A stretch of 64,000 nt of DNA from Candidatus Methylacidiphilales bacterium. Lineage in GTDB: Bacteria > Verrucomicrobiota > Verrucomicrobiia > Methylacidiphilales > CAZTYG01. The notes below the pieces were generated by a model that made no database searches, was not told where the DNA came from, and saw only the letters and a list, made by a program, of their open reading frames with translations. A program made the translations under genes and the position numbers. Positions 8,690 through 17,371 of this stretch are shown here, in pieces. The stretch lies in the NCBI GenBank assembly GCA_033875315.1, contig JANRJG010000026.1, positions 62,001-126,000 on the forward strand, written 5' to 3'. The number at the start of each line of letters is the position of its first letter. The stretch's first letter is position 1.

Positions 8690-9577
8690 CTAATTGCCCT
8701 TACCCGATTCGAACGACCGGATCATCTCTTGCAGGACTCTCAGTTGCTCCTCGATTTGCTCGGAGGCTTTCAGGCATTTTTCCCAATAATCGATGAACTT
8801 GGGTTCGGTGCTGCCATACTTTTGCAAGAGGGGCAGATAACCGAGCAGGGGGCTGGCTTGATTGGCCAGCGCGTGTACGGCGGCGCGCAACGAGGAACCG
8901 GTGCGGATGGAGAGCCAAAGTTCCAACATCTGCCAATCGGCCGGCCGGGTGATCTTCAGGTTGAAGGCCCCGGCGGTCACAATCCGCACCGGCAGCCCGA
9001 GCCGCTCCACGGCGGAAGCATCGTCGGTCACATTCACCTTCTGCTCCTGAACTTCCCGGTAGGCCCGCTCGATCCAATCCCGGCGGAAAACCTGCGGCGT
9101 CTCGACTTGCCAGTATTTGGAACGGTCCACCGTCGATTCGATCCAACCCGAAGAGTCGGCCAATTTCAGTGTATCGGTGGCCGGACGCCCGCAGATCACC
9201 GCTCCGGACTCCCGCGTCGCCGCCACCAAGTCCGCCACCATCCCGGGGGTCAACAATGGCCGGGCGGCATCATGGATGAGGACCATCGCCGTCGCGGAGG
9301 TCGCCTGAATGCCGTTCCAGACGGAATCCTGGCGTTCCACGCCGCCGGTCACCACCCGCCAGGGTTTGGCCAGACCAGCCCCCCCGGCCAGTCGGGTGAT
9401 GGCCTCCCGAGTGTCCTCCCTCGCCACCAGGACGATCTCGGATACCGAGGGCGAATGGTCGAGGGCCTCCAGCGAGTAGGCCAACACCGGTTTCCCGGCC
9501 AAGGGACTCAGAATCTTGTCAAATCCCAGCCGGCGGCTCGCCCCTCCCGCCAGCAGAACGGCGCTGCAATCATTCAC
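8690..9577 (-). CDS. ispD: 2-C-methyl-D-erythritol 4-phosphate cytidylyltransferase with C-terminal extension
   Basis: IspD transfers CMP from CTP to MEP in the non-mevalonate isoprenoid pathway. The N-terminal nucleotide-binding loop LLAGGASRRLGFDK is at residues 8-21. VLIHDAARPL and the later NVTDDASAVERLG are family signatures. The start is GTG at 9577, overlapping the mlaD stop (GTGA). At 295 residues it is about 60 longer than usual. The extra C-terminus (about 230-295) is helical and charged, with no recognised domain. The partner ispE lies at 29.7 kb. Confidence 0.92.
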   Translation of the reverse strand: MNDCSAVLLAGGASRRLGFDKILSPLAGKPVLAYSLEALDHSPSVSEIVLVAREDTREAITRLAGGAGLAKPWRVVTGGVERQDSVWNGIQATSATAMVLIHDAARPLLTPGMVADLVAATRESGAVICGRPATDTLKLADSSGWIESTVDRSKYWQVETPQVFRRDWIERAYREVQEQKVNVTDDASAVERLGLPVRIVTAGAFNLKITRPADWQMLELWLSIRTGSSLRAAVHALANQASPLLGYLPLLQKYGSTEPKFIDYWEKCLKASEQIEEQLRVLQEMIRSFESGKGN

Positions 9578-10338
9578 TTTTTCTTTTCCTTGGCCCGCGC
9601 CTCTTCCTCGGCTTTCTTGGTGGAGACATCGCTGTAGAAAAGCACCCCTTTGACGCGCAGATTGTAGGAAAGCAGGCGCAATTCCTTGAGGGTTTCCTTC
9701 AGGTCCGCGGCCGCGGACGGGTCCTTCATGACCGTATAGAGGATGCCCTTTCCACCCTGGGCATCGGCCAGAAGGGAATCGACCCGCTGCATGGTGCTGT
9801 TGGCATTCTTGATCGTGGCGTTGAGATTGCTGGCGAACGCTGGGGTGAAGATTTCCGTTTCCAGCTTGCTGGCAATGGCGTCCAACCGCTGGATGACCGG
9901 TTCGGCCTTGGCGGCCAGGTCGTTGATCCCGGTCGAGGGCATGCCGACCACCTCCGCCCCGGGAGACAGGAACTCCCCCGACTCCTGCGTTGGCGGGAGG
10001 ATGTTGACGAAACGGTCGCCAAGCAAACCGTAGGAACCGACCTGGAAACTGGCGTTGGCCGGGATCTTGACCGCACTGTGGATTTCCAGGGGCAGGGCCA
10101 CGTATTTGCCCCCGGCCTGGATGCGTGGCTTGTCCGATACCGTTCCCACCTTGGCCCCCCGGTAAAGAACCTGGGAATTTTTGATCACCCCGCTGGCGTT
10201 GTCGAACTGCACCACGATGGGGTAGGTGGGATTGAGCCAGCTGCCCACCCGTCCGAAAGCCACCACCAGGATGCCCAGCACCAGGAGGCCGACGAGCACG
10301 AAGGCCCCGACCTGTGTTTCCATCTTTTTTTCGTCCAT
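9574..10338 (-). CDS. mlaD: MlaD/MCE-domain lipid transport protein
   Basis: From ATG 10338 the protein has 254 residues. It has one N-terminal membrane helix (about residues 8-30), an MCE domain at 38-115 (FDNASGVIKNSQVLYRGAKVG and SYGLLGDRFVNILP), and a long helical C-terminus ending in a Lys-rich tail. MlaD is the periplasmic-facing substrate-binding ring of the MlaFEDB phospholipid transporter. It follows mlaF and mlaE in order and overlaps ispD. A TTG codon 12 bases upstream is in frame but less likely. Together these genes indicate an outer membrane. Confidence 0.9.
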   Translation of the reverse strand: MDEKKMETQVGAFVLVGLLVLGILVVAFGRVGSWLNPTYPIVVQFDNASGVIKNSQVLYRGAKVGTVSDKPRIQAGGKYVALPLEIHSAVKIPANASFQVGSYGLLGDRFVNILPPTQESGEFLSPGAEVVGMPSTGINDLAAKAEPVIQRLDAIASKLETEIFTPAFASNLNATIKNANSTMQRVDSLLADAQGGKGILYTVMKDPSAAADLKETLKELRLLSYNLRVKGVLFYSDVSTKKAEEEARAKEKKK

Positions 10339-10383
10339 AGTATTTTCCAATGAGTTAGCTATTGTGACCGGTCAGATTGAAAA

Positions 10384-11130
10384 TCACAGCACCGCATCCT
10401 CATCCTTGGAGATGCCGTTGACGAACCGTTGCAATTCGTCGTCCGCAGAAGCCTTGACCTGCTCCACGGTGCCCTGGAACCGGATGGCTCCCTCGTAGAG
10501 GAAACAGACCCGGTCGGCGATCATGAAGGCGCTGGTCATGTCGTGGGTCACCACGATGGAGGCCATCTTGAGCTGTTGCCCGAGGCGGAGGATGAGCTTG
10601 TTGATGCTGTTGGCCACGATGGGGTCCAGTCCGGTGGTGGGTTCGTCGTAGAGCATCAGTTCCGGCCGGCCGATGACGGCGCGGGCCAGGGCCACCCGCT
10701 TGCGCATGCCACCGCTCAGTTCGGCGGGAAGCTTTTTGTTCTGACGGGGAAGGTCGACAATCTCCAGGGCCTCGTCCACCCTCCGCCGTACCTCGCCCGG
10801 GGTGAATCCACCCCGCTCCCGCAGGGGGAAAGAAAGGTTTTCCTCCACCGAAAGCGAATCAAACAGGGCTCCGTTCTGGAAAAGCATCCCGATCTCCCGC
10901 CGGTGCGGGTTCAGATCTTCCTCCGACAAGGTGGAAAGGTTGACCCCCTTGTAACACACCTCCCCGGAATCCGGCTGAAGCAGGCCGATTAGGTGGCGGA
11001 GGAGGACGCTTTTGCCCCCGCCACTGCGACCGATGATGACGACCTGTTCCCCGGGGGCCACATCCAGGTCGACCCCTTTGAGGACGGGCACACGATTGAG
11101 TGCTTTCTTGAGTTGTCGCACCGAGAGCAT
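10384..11130 (-). CDS. mlaF: MlaF-type ABC transporter ATPase
   Basis: A 248-residue ABC ATPase energising phospholipid transport across the envelope. Walker A is GRSGGGKS at 34-41, the signature is LSGGMRKRVALAR, and Walker B is ELMLYDEPTTGLDP followed by an H-loop in VVTHDM. It sits one base downstream of the permease gene and 45 bases upstream of mlaD, in the standard mlaE-mlaF-mlaD set (here permease first). The family also includes organic-solvent-resistance (Ttg2A) proteins. Confidence 0.92.
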   Translation of the reverse strand: MLSVRQLKKALNRVPVLKGVDLDVAPGEQVVIIGRSGGGKSVLLRHLIGLLQPDSGEVCYKGVNLSTLSEEDLNPHRREIGMLFQNGALFDSLSVEENLSFPLRERGGFTPGEVRRRVDEALEIVDLPRQNKKLPAELSGGMRKRVALARAVIGRPELMLYDEPTTGLDPIVANSINKLILRLGQQLKMASIVVTHDMTSAFMIADRVCFLYEGAIRFQGTVEQVKASADDELQRFVNGISKDEDAVL

Positions 11131-11131
11131 G

Positions 11132-11932
11132 TCAGTTGCCGAGAAAGAGGTTGTTGAGGATGAAGGTGAAAAAGAAATTGGAGACCAGGAGTGAGAGCGA
11201 GGACATGACCACAGCCTCGGTGGTCGTCTGGCCGACCCCGGCGGTACCCAGGCGAGGATTGAGCCCCTTGTAACAGGAAACGATGGCGATGATCATCCCG
11301 AAGAGAAAACCCTTGGAAACACCGATGGCCACATCGGTGAACTCGGTGAACTTGACCGTATTGTCCCAGTAGTAGGCCCCGTCAACTCCGAGGATGGGCA
11401 CGGCCACGATGTAGGCGCAGCCGATACCAACCGCGATGGCCACTGCGGTCAGGATCGGGGTGGAAATCATCATGGCCAGGAATCGTGGCACCACGAGGTA
11501 CTCCGTGGGATAGACCCCCATGGAGCGCAGGGCATCCAACTGTTCGGTGATTTTCATCGAGGCGATCTCGGCCGCCATGGAGGCGCCGACCCGGCCCGCC
11601 AGCAAAAGACAACAAAGAACCGAACCCAATTCCCGGCACATGGCCACTGAGACCGTGGGCCCGACCGCCGACTCCATCCCCAGCCGGACGAATTGGAAGT
11701 GGACCTGTGCGGCGAAGACCGCGCCGGTGAAAGCTCCGGTGGTCAGGATGACAAAGGTAGAACGGACGCCGACGAAATAGATCTGTTCGACCAGCAGATT
11801 CCAGCGCAGGCGGTAGCGGAAGAGGCATCGGAATATGTCCAATGTCAAAAGAGCCATAGCCCCGGCGATGCGGGTGCCGCGGATCAACCACGCGCCAAGT
11901 CTGGCCGGGATGACTAAAAGCGCGTTGCTCAC
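11132..11932 (-). CDS. mlaE: MlaE-type ABC transporter permease
   Basis: A 266-residue integral membrane permease with about five to six hydrophobic segments and the MlaE family pattern LCCLLLAGRVGASMAAEIASMKITEQLDALRSMG-like core (positions about 108-140, key residues G-R-x-G-A and E-Q-x-D-A). It forms the inner-membrane channel of the Mla system with MlaF. It is the first gene of the mlaE-mlaF-mlaD-ispD block, and the gap to the upstream ROK gene is 31 bases, so the transcript may begin further upstream. Confidence 0.92.
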   Translation of the reverse strand: MSNALLVIPARLGAWLIRGTRIAGAMALLTLDIFRCLFRYRLRWNLLVEQIYFVGVRSTFVILTTGAFTGAVFAAQVHFQFVRLGMESAVGPTVSVAMCRELGSVLCCLLLAGRVGASMAAEIASMKITEQLDALRSMGVYPTEYLVVPRFLAMMISTPILTAVAIAVGIGCAYIVAVPILGVDGAYYWDNTVKFTEFTDVAIGVSKGFLFGMIIAIVSCYKGLNPRLGTAGVGQTTTEAVVMSSLSLLVSNFFFTFILNNLFLGN

Positions 11933-11963
11933 GCAATGGGTCTAAGTGCCCCTCTGTCAGGGC

Positions 11964-12896
11964 TCAAGACCGAATTTTCCCCATCTGGGCAAGGTCGCCG
12001 TGCAAAGCTTCCCAGGCCGCACCGTAAGTTCCGGCCCAATCCCCCAGTTTTGCCCGCAAGATCCGCACCCGCTGTCCCCGGGGTCTCCACTCCACCCGGT
12101 CGAGCACCGCCTCCAGGGGAACCCAAAGCGCCTCGCGGGCCTCGGCGATTCCACCCCCAAGGATCACGGCTTCGGGATCGACCGCGTTGATGAGTGAAGC
12201 AATGCCGCAACCGAGGGCCTCGATGGAATCCAACCAGATCCGGCTGGCCTCGGCATCGCCCGCGAGGTGGGCCTGGACCAGAGCCTTGGTGCTGGCAAAG
12301 CGGTCGCCCGAGCGACGACGCAGGGTGGCATTACCGATAAAGCTTTCCAAGTCCCCCCGCATGCCGGCATTGCCGGGCTCACCCCGGTAATCCACCGTGG
12401 TGTGCCCAAACTCCCCCGCGCGGCCCAGATGGCCCCGGACCAGTCTTCCTCCGGAAAGAATCGCCCCACCGACACCCGTGCCCAGGGTCAACATGACCAC
12501 GTCCTCCATGCCGCTGGCCGCACCCTGCCAAGCCTCCCCCAGCAAGGCCGCGTGGGCATCATTGAGAACGGGCACCGGGGTTTTGCGCCCGAGCCATTCC
12601 GTCCAGTCAAAGCCTTCGAGGCCGTGGAGGCGGTTGGGCAGGGAAACGATGTGCCGCTTGTCCCTGGCGGCCATGCCCGGACAGGTCATCCCGATGCCGG
12701 AGGCGGGACCTCCCGCATGGGTTTCCATTTCAGCGACCAATTTTTTCACCCGCACCGCCCAGGCCGGGTGATCCCCCATCCGCTCCCCGTCCCCGGTCGG
12801 GGTGGAAAGCTGGGCCAGCATGCGGCCCGCGGGATCGAAGGAGGCCACCTTGATCATTGTGCCCCCCATGTCGACACCTACGACGTATGATTCCAT
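11964..12896 (-). CDS. ROK-family sugar kinase-like protein lacking the zinc-binding cysteines
   Basis: A 310-residue ROK-fold protein. It has the phosphate-1 motif VGVDMGGT (Asp9 and Gly11-Thr13), the catalytic-site Asp in LNDAHAAL (Asp113), LGTGVGGA phosphate-2 and GEFGHTTV with His165. The hallmark CxCGxxGCxE zinc motif is altered: the cysteine positions are Gly175, Ala177 and Asp182, within PGNAGMRGDLE. ROK proteins are glucokinases, fructokinases or repressors. No DNA-binding N-terminus is present, so a kinase role is favoured. The loss of all three cysteines means substrate and metal dependence may differ. Confidence 0.85.
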   Translation of the reverse strand: MESYVVGVDMGGTMIKVASFDPAGRMLAQLSTPTGDGERMGDHPAWAVRVKKLVAEMETHAGGPASGIGMTCPGMAARDKRHIVSLPNRLHGLEGFDWTEWLGRKTPVPVLNDAHAALLGEAWQGAASGMEDVVMLTLGTGVGGAILSGGRLVRGHLGRAGEFGHTTVDYRGEPGNAGMRGDLESFIGNATLRRRSGDRFASTKALVQAHLAGDAEASRIWLDSIEALGCGIASLINAVDPEAVILGGGIAEAREALWVPLEAVLDRVEWRPRGQRVRILRAKLGDWAGTYGAAWEALHGDLAQMGKIRS

Positions 12897-12970
12897 GGAT
12901 TGAACCTAGCAGGACCCTTTTGTCTTGGCATCTCCCGAAATTGGAAAAAGCCGGACGGACAAAAGGACGA

Positions 12971-14344
12971 TCAGGGATGCCGCAAGGCCCGGGCCGGGAT
13001 GTCTTTTTTCCAGCGCTCGGTGCCGTTCTTGTCCATGCAACTGAGGGTGAGCGTGCGTTCTTCCCGCCCCTCTCCCCGAACGTCGATGCGGCAGAAATTC
13101 TGCAAATCCACCAAAGTCCCCTCCACCCGCATCGGGTTGACCGCTTCCAGCTTGAGCGCATTGGCCGCGACGCCCGAGCCGATGGGCGAGCTGGTTAGGT
13201 CATACAAAGGATAGGCCCCCTTGATCTCCATCCGGTTCAGTTCGCTGAAATGACGGTCACCGCTCAGAAACATCACCCCGTCGATTTTTTCCTTTCGGAT
13301 GAAGTCCAGAATCCTCCGACGGTCGGCGGGAAAATCAGCATAGGACTCAAAGGTGTGGTCCTTGAGGAACTGCCCGCCCTGGACGACAAACTTGAAAGTG
13401 GCCTCACGGTTTTGCAGCAGGGTCTGCTCCAGCCATTCGATTTGCCGGGCGCCCAGCATCGTCTTGCCGGGATGATCCGCCAGTTCCAACTCGTTGGCAT
13501 CCCGGTTGGAACGGTCATCCAGCATGACAAATAGACAGTCGCTCCAAACAAAGCTGAACATGATCCCCTCCGGCTCCGGCAGGCCGGACGGCGGATTGGC
13601 CCAGAAATCCCGGAAGGTCTTCCGGGAAACATCGCGTAGCGGAAAGGTCTTGGAGGAATCGTTGGGCCCGAAATCGTGGTCGTCCCAGATGGCAAAGTGG
13701 TGCATCGACCTCAATAAATCCTGCAAGGAAGGGTCGCTGCGGTCGTGGGTGTAGCGATAGCGGATACCGGCGGGCGAAGTCCAGTCGGCTGGACGCAGGT
13801 AGAGATTGTCCCCGAGCCAGAGCATGAAATCCGCCCGGCTGCGGGCCATCAACCCGAGGATCCCCTCCCCCTGCCCGTAGGGTTTTCCCGGGCGGTCGTA
13901 GGGGGCGTCATTCATGTAAAGGCACGAGCCGAAGACGAAGGAAAAATCCGGTGCGGGTTTTTTGTAAGCCCAATCGGCCTGGGTTTGGAACTCCGTCCCG
14001 TTTGGATAACCGGGCAAATCCAGGGTGTAAACGTAACGGGTTCCGGGATCAAGGAGTGAGGGATGGTAACGCAGGATGGTCTTGCCGTCATCGCCGGCCT
14101 GAACTTCGGGAAGTGCGATTTTCACGGCCGAATCCGGGGCATCCGCGCGACGGTAACTCATGGCTGGTCGTCCGTTGCCCTCCACCATGGCCCAGATTTC
14201 CACCTCCCGGTGGCCACTCCATCCCGGCATCGGCCCCGCCAGCAGACGGACACCCGGTTCGGCAGCGCGCGGCGAACAGGAGACAAGGGCCAGGATCGGA
14301 ACAATCCATACATTCAAGAACAGGACGGAAGGAATGGGCTTCAT
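12971..14344 (-). CDS. PhoD-like alkaline phosphatase/phosphodiesterase, lipoprotein
   Basis: A 457-residue protein with a lipoprotein signal (lipobox around LVSC, Cys23). A beta-sandwich N-terminal domain spans roughly 30-120, followed by the PhoD metallophosphatase core: FVFGSC, FMLWLGDN, FAIWDDHDFGPND and VMFLSGDRHFSE with metal-binding Asp, Asn and His. PhoD enzymes release phosphate from phosphodiesters and use Fe/Ca sites. It would sit on the periplasmic side or outer membrane. It is followed in the same direction by the ROK gene after 74 bases. Confidence 0.88.
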   Translation of the reverse strand: MKPIPSVLFLNVWIVPILALVSCSPRAAEPGVRLLAGPMPGWSGHREVEIWAMVEGNGRPAMSYRRADAPDSAVKIALPEVQAGDDGKTILRYHPSLLDPGTRYVYTLDLPGYPNGTEFQTQADWAYKKPAPDFSFVFGSCLYMNDAPYDRPGKPYGQGEGILGLMARSRADFMLWLGDNLYLRPADWTSPAGIRYRYTHDRSDPSLQDLLRSMHHFAIWDDHDFGPNDSSKTFPLRDVSRKTFRDFWANPPSGLPEPEGIMFSFVWSDCLFVMLDDRSNRDANELELADHPGKTMLGARQIEWLEQTLLQNREATFKFVVQGGQFLKDHTFESYADFPADRRRILDFIRKEKIDGVMFLSGDRHFSELNRMEIKGAYPLYDLTSSPIGSGVAANALKLEAVNPMRVEGTLVDLQNFCRIDVRGEGREERTLTLSCMDKNGTERWKKDIPARALRHP

Positions 14345-14382
14345 GGGCGTGGAGAAATGGCTTACACCGACTCCGTGGCAAA

Positions 14383-16026
14383 TCAGAGACTTTTTTCGTT
14401 GGGTCTAGGGATCATGGCCAGCAGGGTTTCCAGCCGGTCCGCCTCCTCCGCCGCTTTGTCCCAGCGGATGCGTTGGATGCGGGGAAAGCGCATCGCCACC
14501 CCGGATTTGTGGCGGGTCGACCGCTGCACGGCATCGAATTCCACCTCGAAGACCAACCCCGGGGCGACCGCCCTGACCGAACCATAACGTTCCAAGGTGT
14601 GCTCCCGCACCCATTTGTCCAGGCGTGCCAATTCTTCATCCGTGAACCCGGAATAGGCCTTGCCGACCGGAACCAACTCCCGCTTCCCTCCCTCCCCCAT
14701 GCGCCAAAGGCCGAAGGTGTAATCGGAGTAGAACGAGGAACGCCGGCCGTGGCCGCGCTGGGCGTACATGAGGACGGCATCGACATTGAGGGTATTCCGT
14801 TTCCACTTGAACCAGACACCCTTGGGCCTTCCCGGCAGATAGGCACTGTTCTTCCGTTTCAGCATCAGGCCCTCCATGTCATATTCACGGGTGCGTTCGC
14901 GCAGGGACCGCAATTCCGCCCAGGTATGGAAGGGCAAGGTCGTGGATAGACGAAAAGCCCGTGCATCCCAACCCGAGCGGGCGGCCAGTGACTCCAACGC
15001 GCTCCGCCGTTCGACCCAGGGGAGGTCGCGCATATCCCGTCCCTGCAAAAAAAGGAGATCATACAGACAAAGCACGACGGGAAACTCCGCCTGCAGTCGT
15101 GCAGTGACGCGCTTCCGGTTGAGGCGTTGTTGCAGCCTCGAAAACGGGGCCAGGTCCCCGAAAGCCCCCGGCAATTCGACCGAACGCGGCACATCGGCCA
15201 GCACCAACAATTCGCCGTCCAGCACGGCATCAAAATCCGCCCGCTCCAATACTTCCGGGAAGGCGGCGGAAATCTCATCGCCCGAGCGCGAAAAGAGGCG
15301 GCGCCGATCTTTGCCGTTGGAGGCCAGTTGGACGCGGATGCCGTCCCATTTCCATTCCGCTACATAATCCGCCGGGTCCATGGCCGCCAAGTCCGCCTCA
15401 TCGAGTGGATGGGCCAACAAAGGGGGGTGGAAGTAGACTTGATGGTCCAAAACAGGGGCACCGCCGCCCTCCAGCCAGGCAAACAATCCCGCATAGGGGG
15501 GCTGGAAAGCGCTCCAGATTTTTTCCAGGTCGTCGGGTTCCCGGCCCCATGCACGGGCCAGGGCGGTCTTGGCCAGACGCGCCGAGACCCCGATGCGTAG
15601 ATTCGCACCGGTGACCAGTTTGAGAAGGGCCCAACGCCCGACCGGGTCGAGGACGTCCAGAAAGGCCGCCACCCGCTCCGAGGCCACGGCCTGATCGCTC
15701 CCCTGCTGCAATGCGTCCACCATTTCGGAAAGCTTTCCACCACCATCCCCTCCGGATCCCGGCCAGAGCAGGGCAATGGTCTCGGCCTGGTCGCCAACGA
15801 AATCATAGGAAAGGTCGAACAAAACAGGGTCCACCCGGGAGCGGACGAGGTCACGCATTGTGCTTGGTTTGACGGCCGGAATTTCCAAGGTCCCCGTGAG
15901 CAGAGCCAAAGCCAGCCCAGCCTCGTCCGGCGGCGTCTCGCGGAAATAGCGCTCCAGCAGCGACAACTTGGCGTTGCGCGAAGGCGTGAAGGCGAGGCGG
16001 TCGAGCAGGCGGGCAAAGGTATTCAC
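14383..16026 (-). CDS. ATP-dependent DNA ligase (ligase-associated DNA damage response type)
   Basis: A 547-residue ATP-dependent ligase with an N-terminal domain (1-215), an adenylation domain with the nucleotidyl Lys226 in AEWKWDGIR, motif III-like FDAVLDGEL, motif IV-like YDMEGLMLKR, motif V-like WFKWKR, and a C-terminal OB domain. It follows the metallo-beta-lactamase exonuclease by 3 bases. This pairing defines the 'ligase-associated' DNA repair cassette (LigC-type ligase with its exonuclease). NAD-dependent LigA would be the replicative enzyme elsewhere, so this one is inferred to act in repair. Confidence 0.92.
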   Translation of the reverse strand: MNTFARLLDRLAFTPSRNAKLSLLERYFRETPPDEAGLALALLTGTLEIPAVKPSTMRDLVRSRVDPVLFDLSYDFVGDQAETIALLWPGSGGDGGGKLSEMVDALQQGSDQAVASERVAAFLDVLDPVGRWALLKLVTGANLRIGVSARLAKTALARAWGREPDDLEKIWSAFQPPYAGLFAWLEGGGAPVLDHQVYFHPPLLAHPLDEADLAAMDPADYVAEWKWDGIRVQLASNGKDRRRLFSRSGDEISAAFPEVLERADFDAVLDGELLVLADVPRSVELPGAFGDLAPFSRLQQRLNRKRVTARLQAEFPVVLCLYDLLFLQGRDMRDLPWVERRSALESLAARSGWDARAFRLSTTLPFHTWAELRSLRERTREYDMEGLMLKRKNSAYLPGRPKGVWFKWKRNTLNVDAVLMYAQRGHGRRSSFYSDYTFGLWRMGEGGKRELVPVGKAYSGFTDEELARLDKWVREHTLERYGSVRAVAPGLVFEVEFDAVQRSTRHKSGVAMRFPRIQRIRWDKAAEEADRLETLLAMIPRPNEKSL

Positions 16027-16029
16027 AGA

Positions 16030-17034
16030 TCAATCCTCCCCGTCTGCTTCCCGCACCAAAGTCAGGGGACGGGCGGTGAGGCCCCCGAGGCGGCACTGAT
16101 GCACCAACGCATCCTCCTGCCCATGGGTGACCCAGATTTCACGCGCCCCCGTTTCACGAATGGTGCGCAACAAATCAGGCCAGTCGGCGTGGTCGGAGAT
16201 GACCAACGGAAGTTCGGCATTTTGTTGCCGGGCCCGCTGGCGGATGCCCATCCACCCGGAGGCAAAGCCCACCACAGGGTCGTGGAGCCGGCGGGCCCAG
16301 GGTTCCCGCACCGCCGAGGGCGGGGCCAGGACCAGTGCCTGACGGAGTTCCTCCCGCGCCGCCACCGTGGCCGGACGGAGTTCGCCCAGTGCAATCCCCT
16401 CGCCGGCGTAATAATCGCAGAGGGCTTGCAGGGCCCCATGAATGTATACCGGGCGGTCCTCCCCCGCCTCCCTCAACAAGCACAGGAGACGCTGCGCTTT
16501 TCCGAGGGAATACACCCCGATGACATGGGATCTTTCCGGAAAAAGTGCCATGGAACGGCGAAGTTTTTCCACTTCTCCCCCGATCAATGGATGCCGGAAG
16601 ACCGGCAGGCCGAAGGTGGCTTCGGTGATGAAGACATCACACGGAACCACCGTGAAAGGGGCACAGGTCGGATCCGGAACCCGCTTGTAATCACCGGAAT
16701 AAACGACGCGTGTGCCACGGTATTCCAGGACGACCTGGGCACTGCCGAGAACATGTCCGGCCGGGGCCAGCGAGATCCGCACCCCACCCCATTCCCAAGC
16801 CTCTCCATAACCAACCGGTTGCGGCATTTGGGGTGCGGCCCCGCGGTAGCGAACCCGCATGATGCCAAGCGTCGCCGCCGTTGCCCGCACCTCCATCAGC
16901 CCCGGTCGGGCGTGGTCGCTGTGGGCATGGCTGACCACGGCGCGCGGGACCGGCCGGGACGGATCGATGAAAAAATCCCCCGGAGCGACGTAGAGTCCCT
17001 CGGGTCGGGGGTAGATCCAGGAGGCAGTGTCCAC
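16030..17034 (-). CDS. ligase-associated DNA exonuclease (metallo-beta-lactamase fold)
   Basis: A 334-residue beta-lactamase/beta-CASP-like exonuclease. The HxHxDH motif appears as SHAHSDHARPG (His36, His38, Asp40, His41), with GHVLGSAQVVLE and YSGDYKR further along and a C-terminal SDHADW and VTHGQ. This is the family always found beside this class of ATP-dependent ligase. Two other members of the usual cassette, a Lhr-like DEXH helicase and a metallophosphoesterase, are not adjacent. It is the first gene of the two-gene unit and is divergent from the tautomerase gene. Confidence 0.9.
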   Translation of the reverse strand: MDTASWIYPRPEGLYVAPGDFFIDPSRPVPRAVVSHAHSDHARPGLMEVRATAATLGIMRVRYRGAAPQMPQPVGYGEAWEWGGVRISLAPAGHVLGSAQVVLEYRGTRVVYSGDYKRVPDPTCAPFTVVPCDVFITEATFGLPVFRHPLIGGEVEKLRRSMALFPERSHVIGVYSLGKAQRLLCLLREAGEDRPVYIHGALQALCDYYAGEGIALGELRPATVAAREELRQALVLAPPSAVREPWARRLHDPVVGFASGWMGIRQRARQQNAELPLVISDHADWPDLLRTIRETGAREIWVTHGQEDALVHQCRLGGLTARPLTLVREADGED

Positions 17035-17114
17035 CCGGTCATTCTACCCCAGTGTTTCCCGGCGCAAGTCCGCCCTGCTTGCCCCCTTGGGGGGCGGATG
17101 TTAAGCTCAACCCC

Positions 17115-17333
17115 ATGCCCTACGTCAATGTCAAGATCACCCGCGATGGTGTCACCGTCGGACAAAAGAAGCAACTGGTCGAGGACATCACGGGATCCCT
17201 GGTGCGCGTGCTGGGGAAAAGACCCGAACACATCCACATCGTCATCGACGAAGTTGATCCAGAGAACTGGGGTTACGCCGGGATGCTGACCACCGATTAT
17301 CGGCAATCGCCATCAGGGAAGACCAAAGATTAA
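17115..17333 (+). CDS. 4-oxalocrotonate tautomerase-family protein
   Basis: From ATG 17115 the protein is 72 residues, the normal size for the family, and begins MPYVNVKITRDGV so that Pro becomes the N-terminal catalytic base after Met removal. The downstream VTVGQKKQLVEDITGSLVRVLGKRPEHIHIVIDEV pattern is typical (key residues Lys, Asp and the PEHIHIVID strand). Members isomerise enol/keto acids, often in aromatic degradation. No degradation genes are nearby, so the substrate is unknown. A longer upstream frame to 17052 lacks family similarity. Confidence 0.9.
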   Translation: MPYVNVKITRDGVTVGQKKQLVEDITGSLVRVLGKRPEHIHIVIDEVDPENWGYAGMLTTDYRQSPSGKTKD

Positions 17334-17371
17334 GCCTTGATGCAGGAGGGGTGCGACGATCCGGTCGGTGG

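Noticed and set aside
12916-12966. Long inverted repeat CCTTTTGTC/GACAAAAGG upstream of the ROK gene as an operator
   Set aside because: The arms are 33 bases apart and unlike known operators. It may be chance in an AT-richer gap, so it is not listed as a feature.
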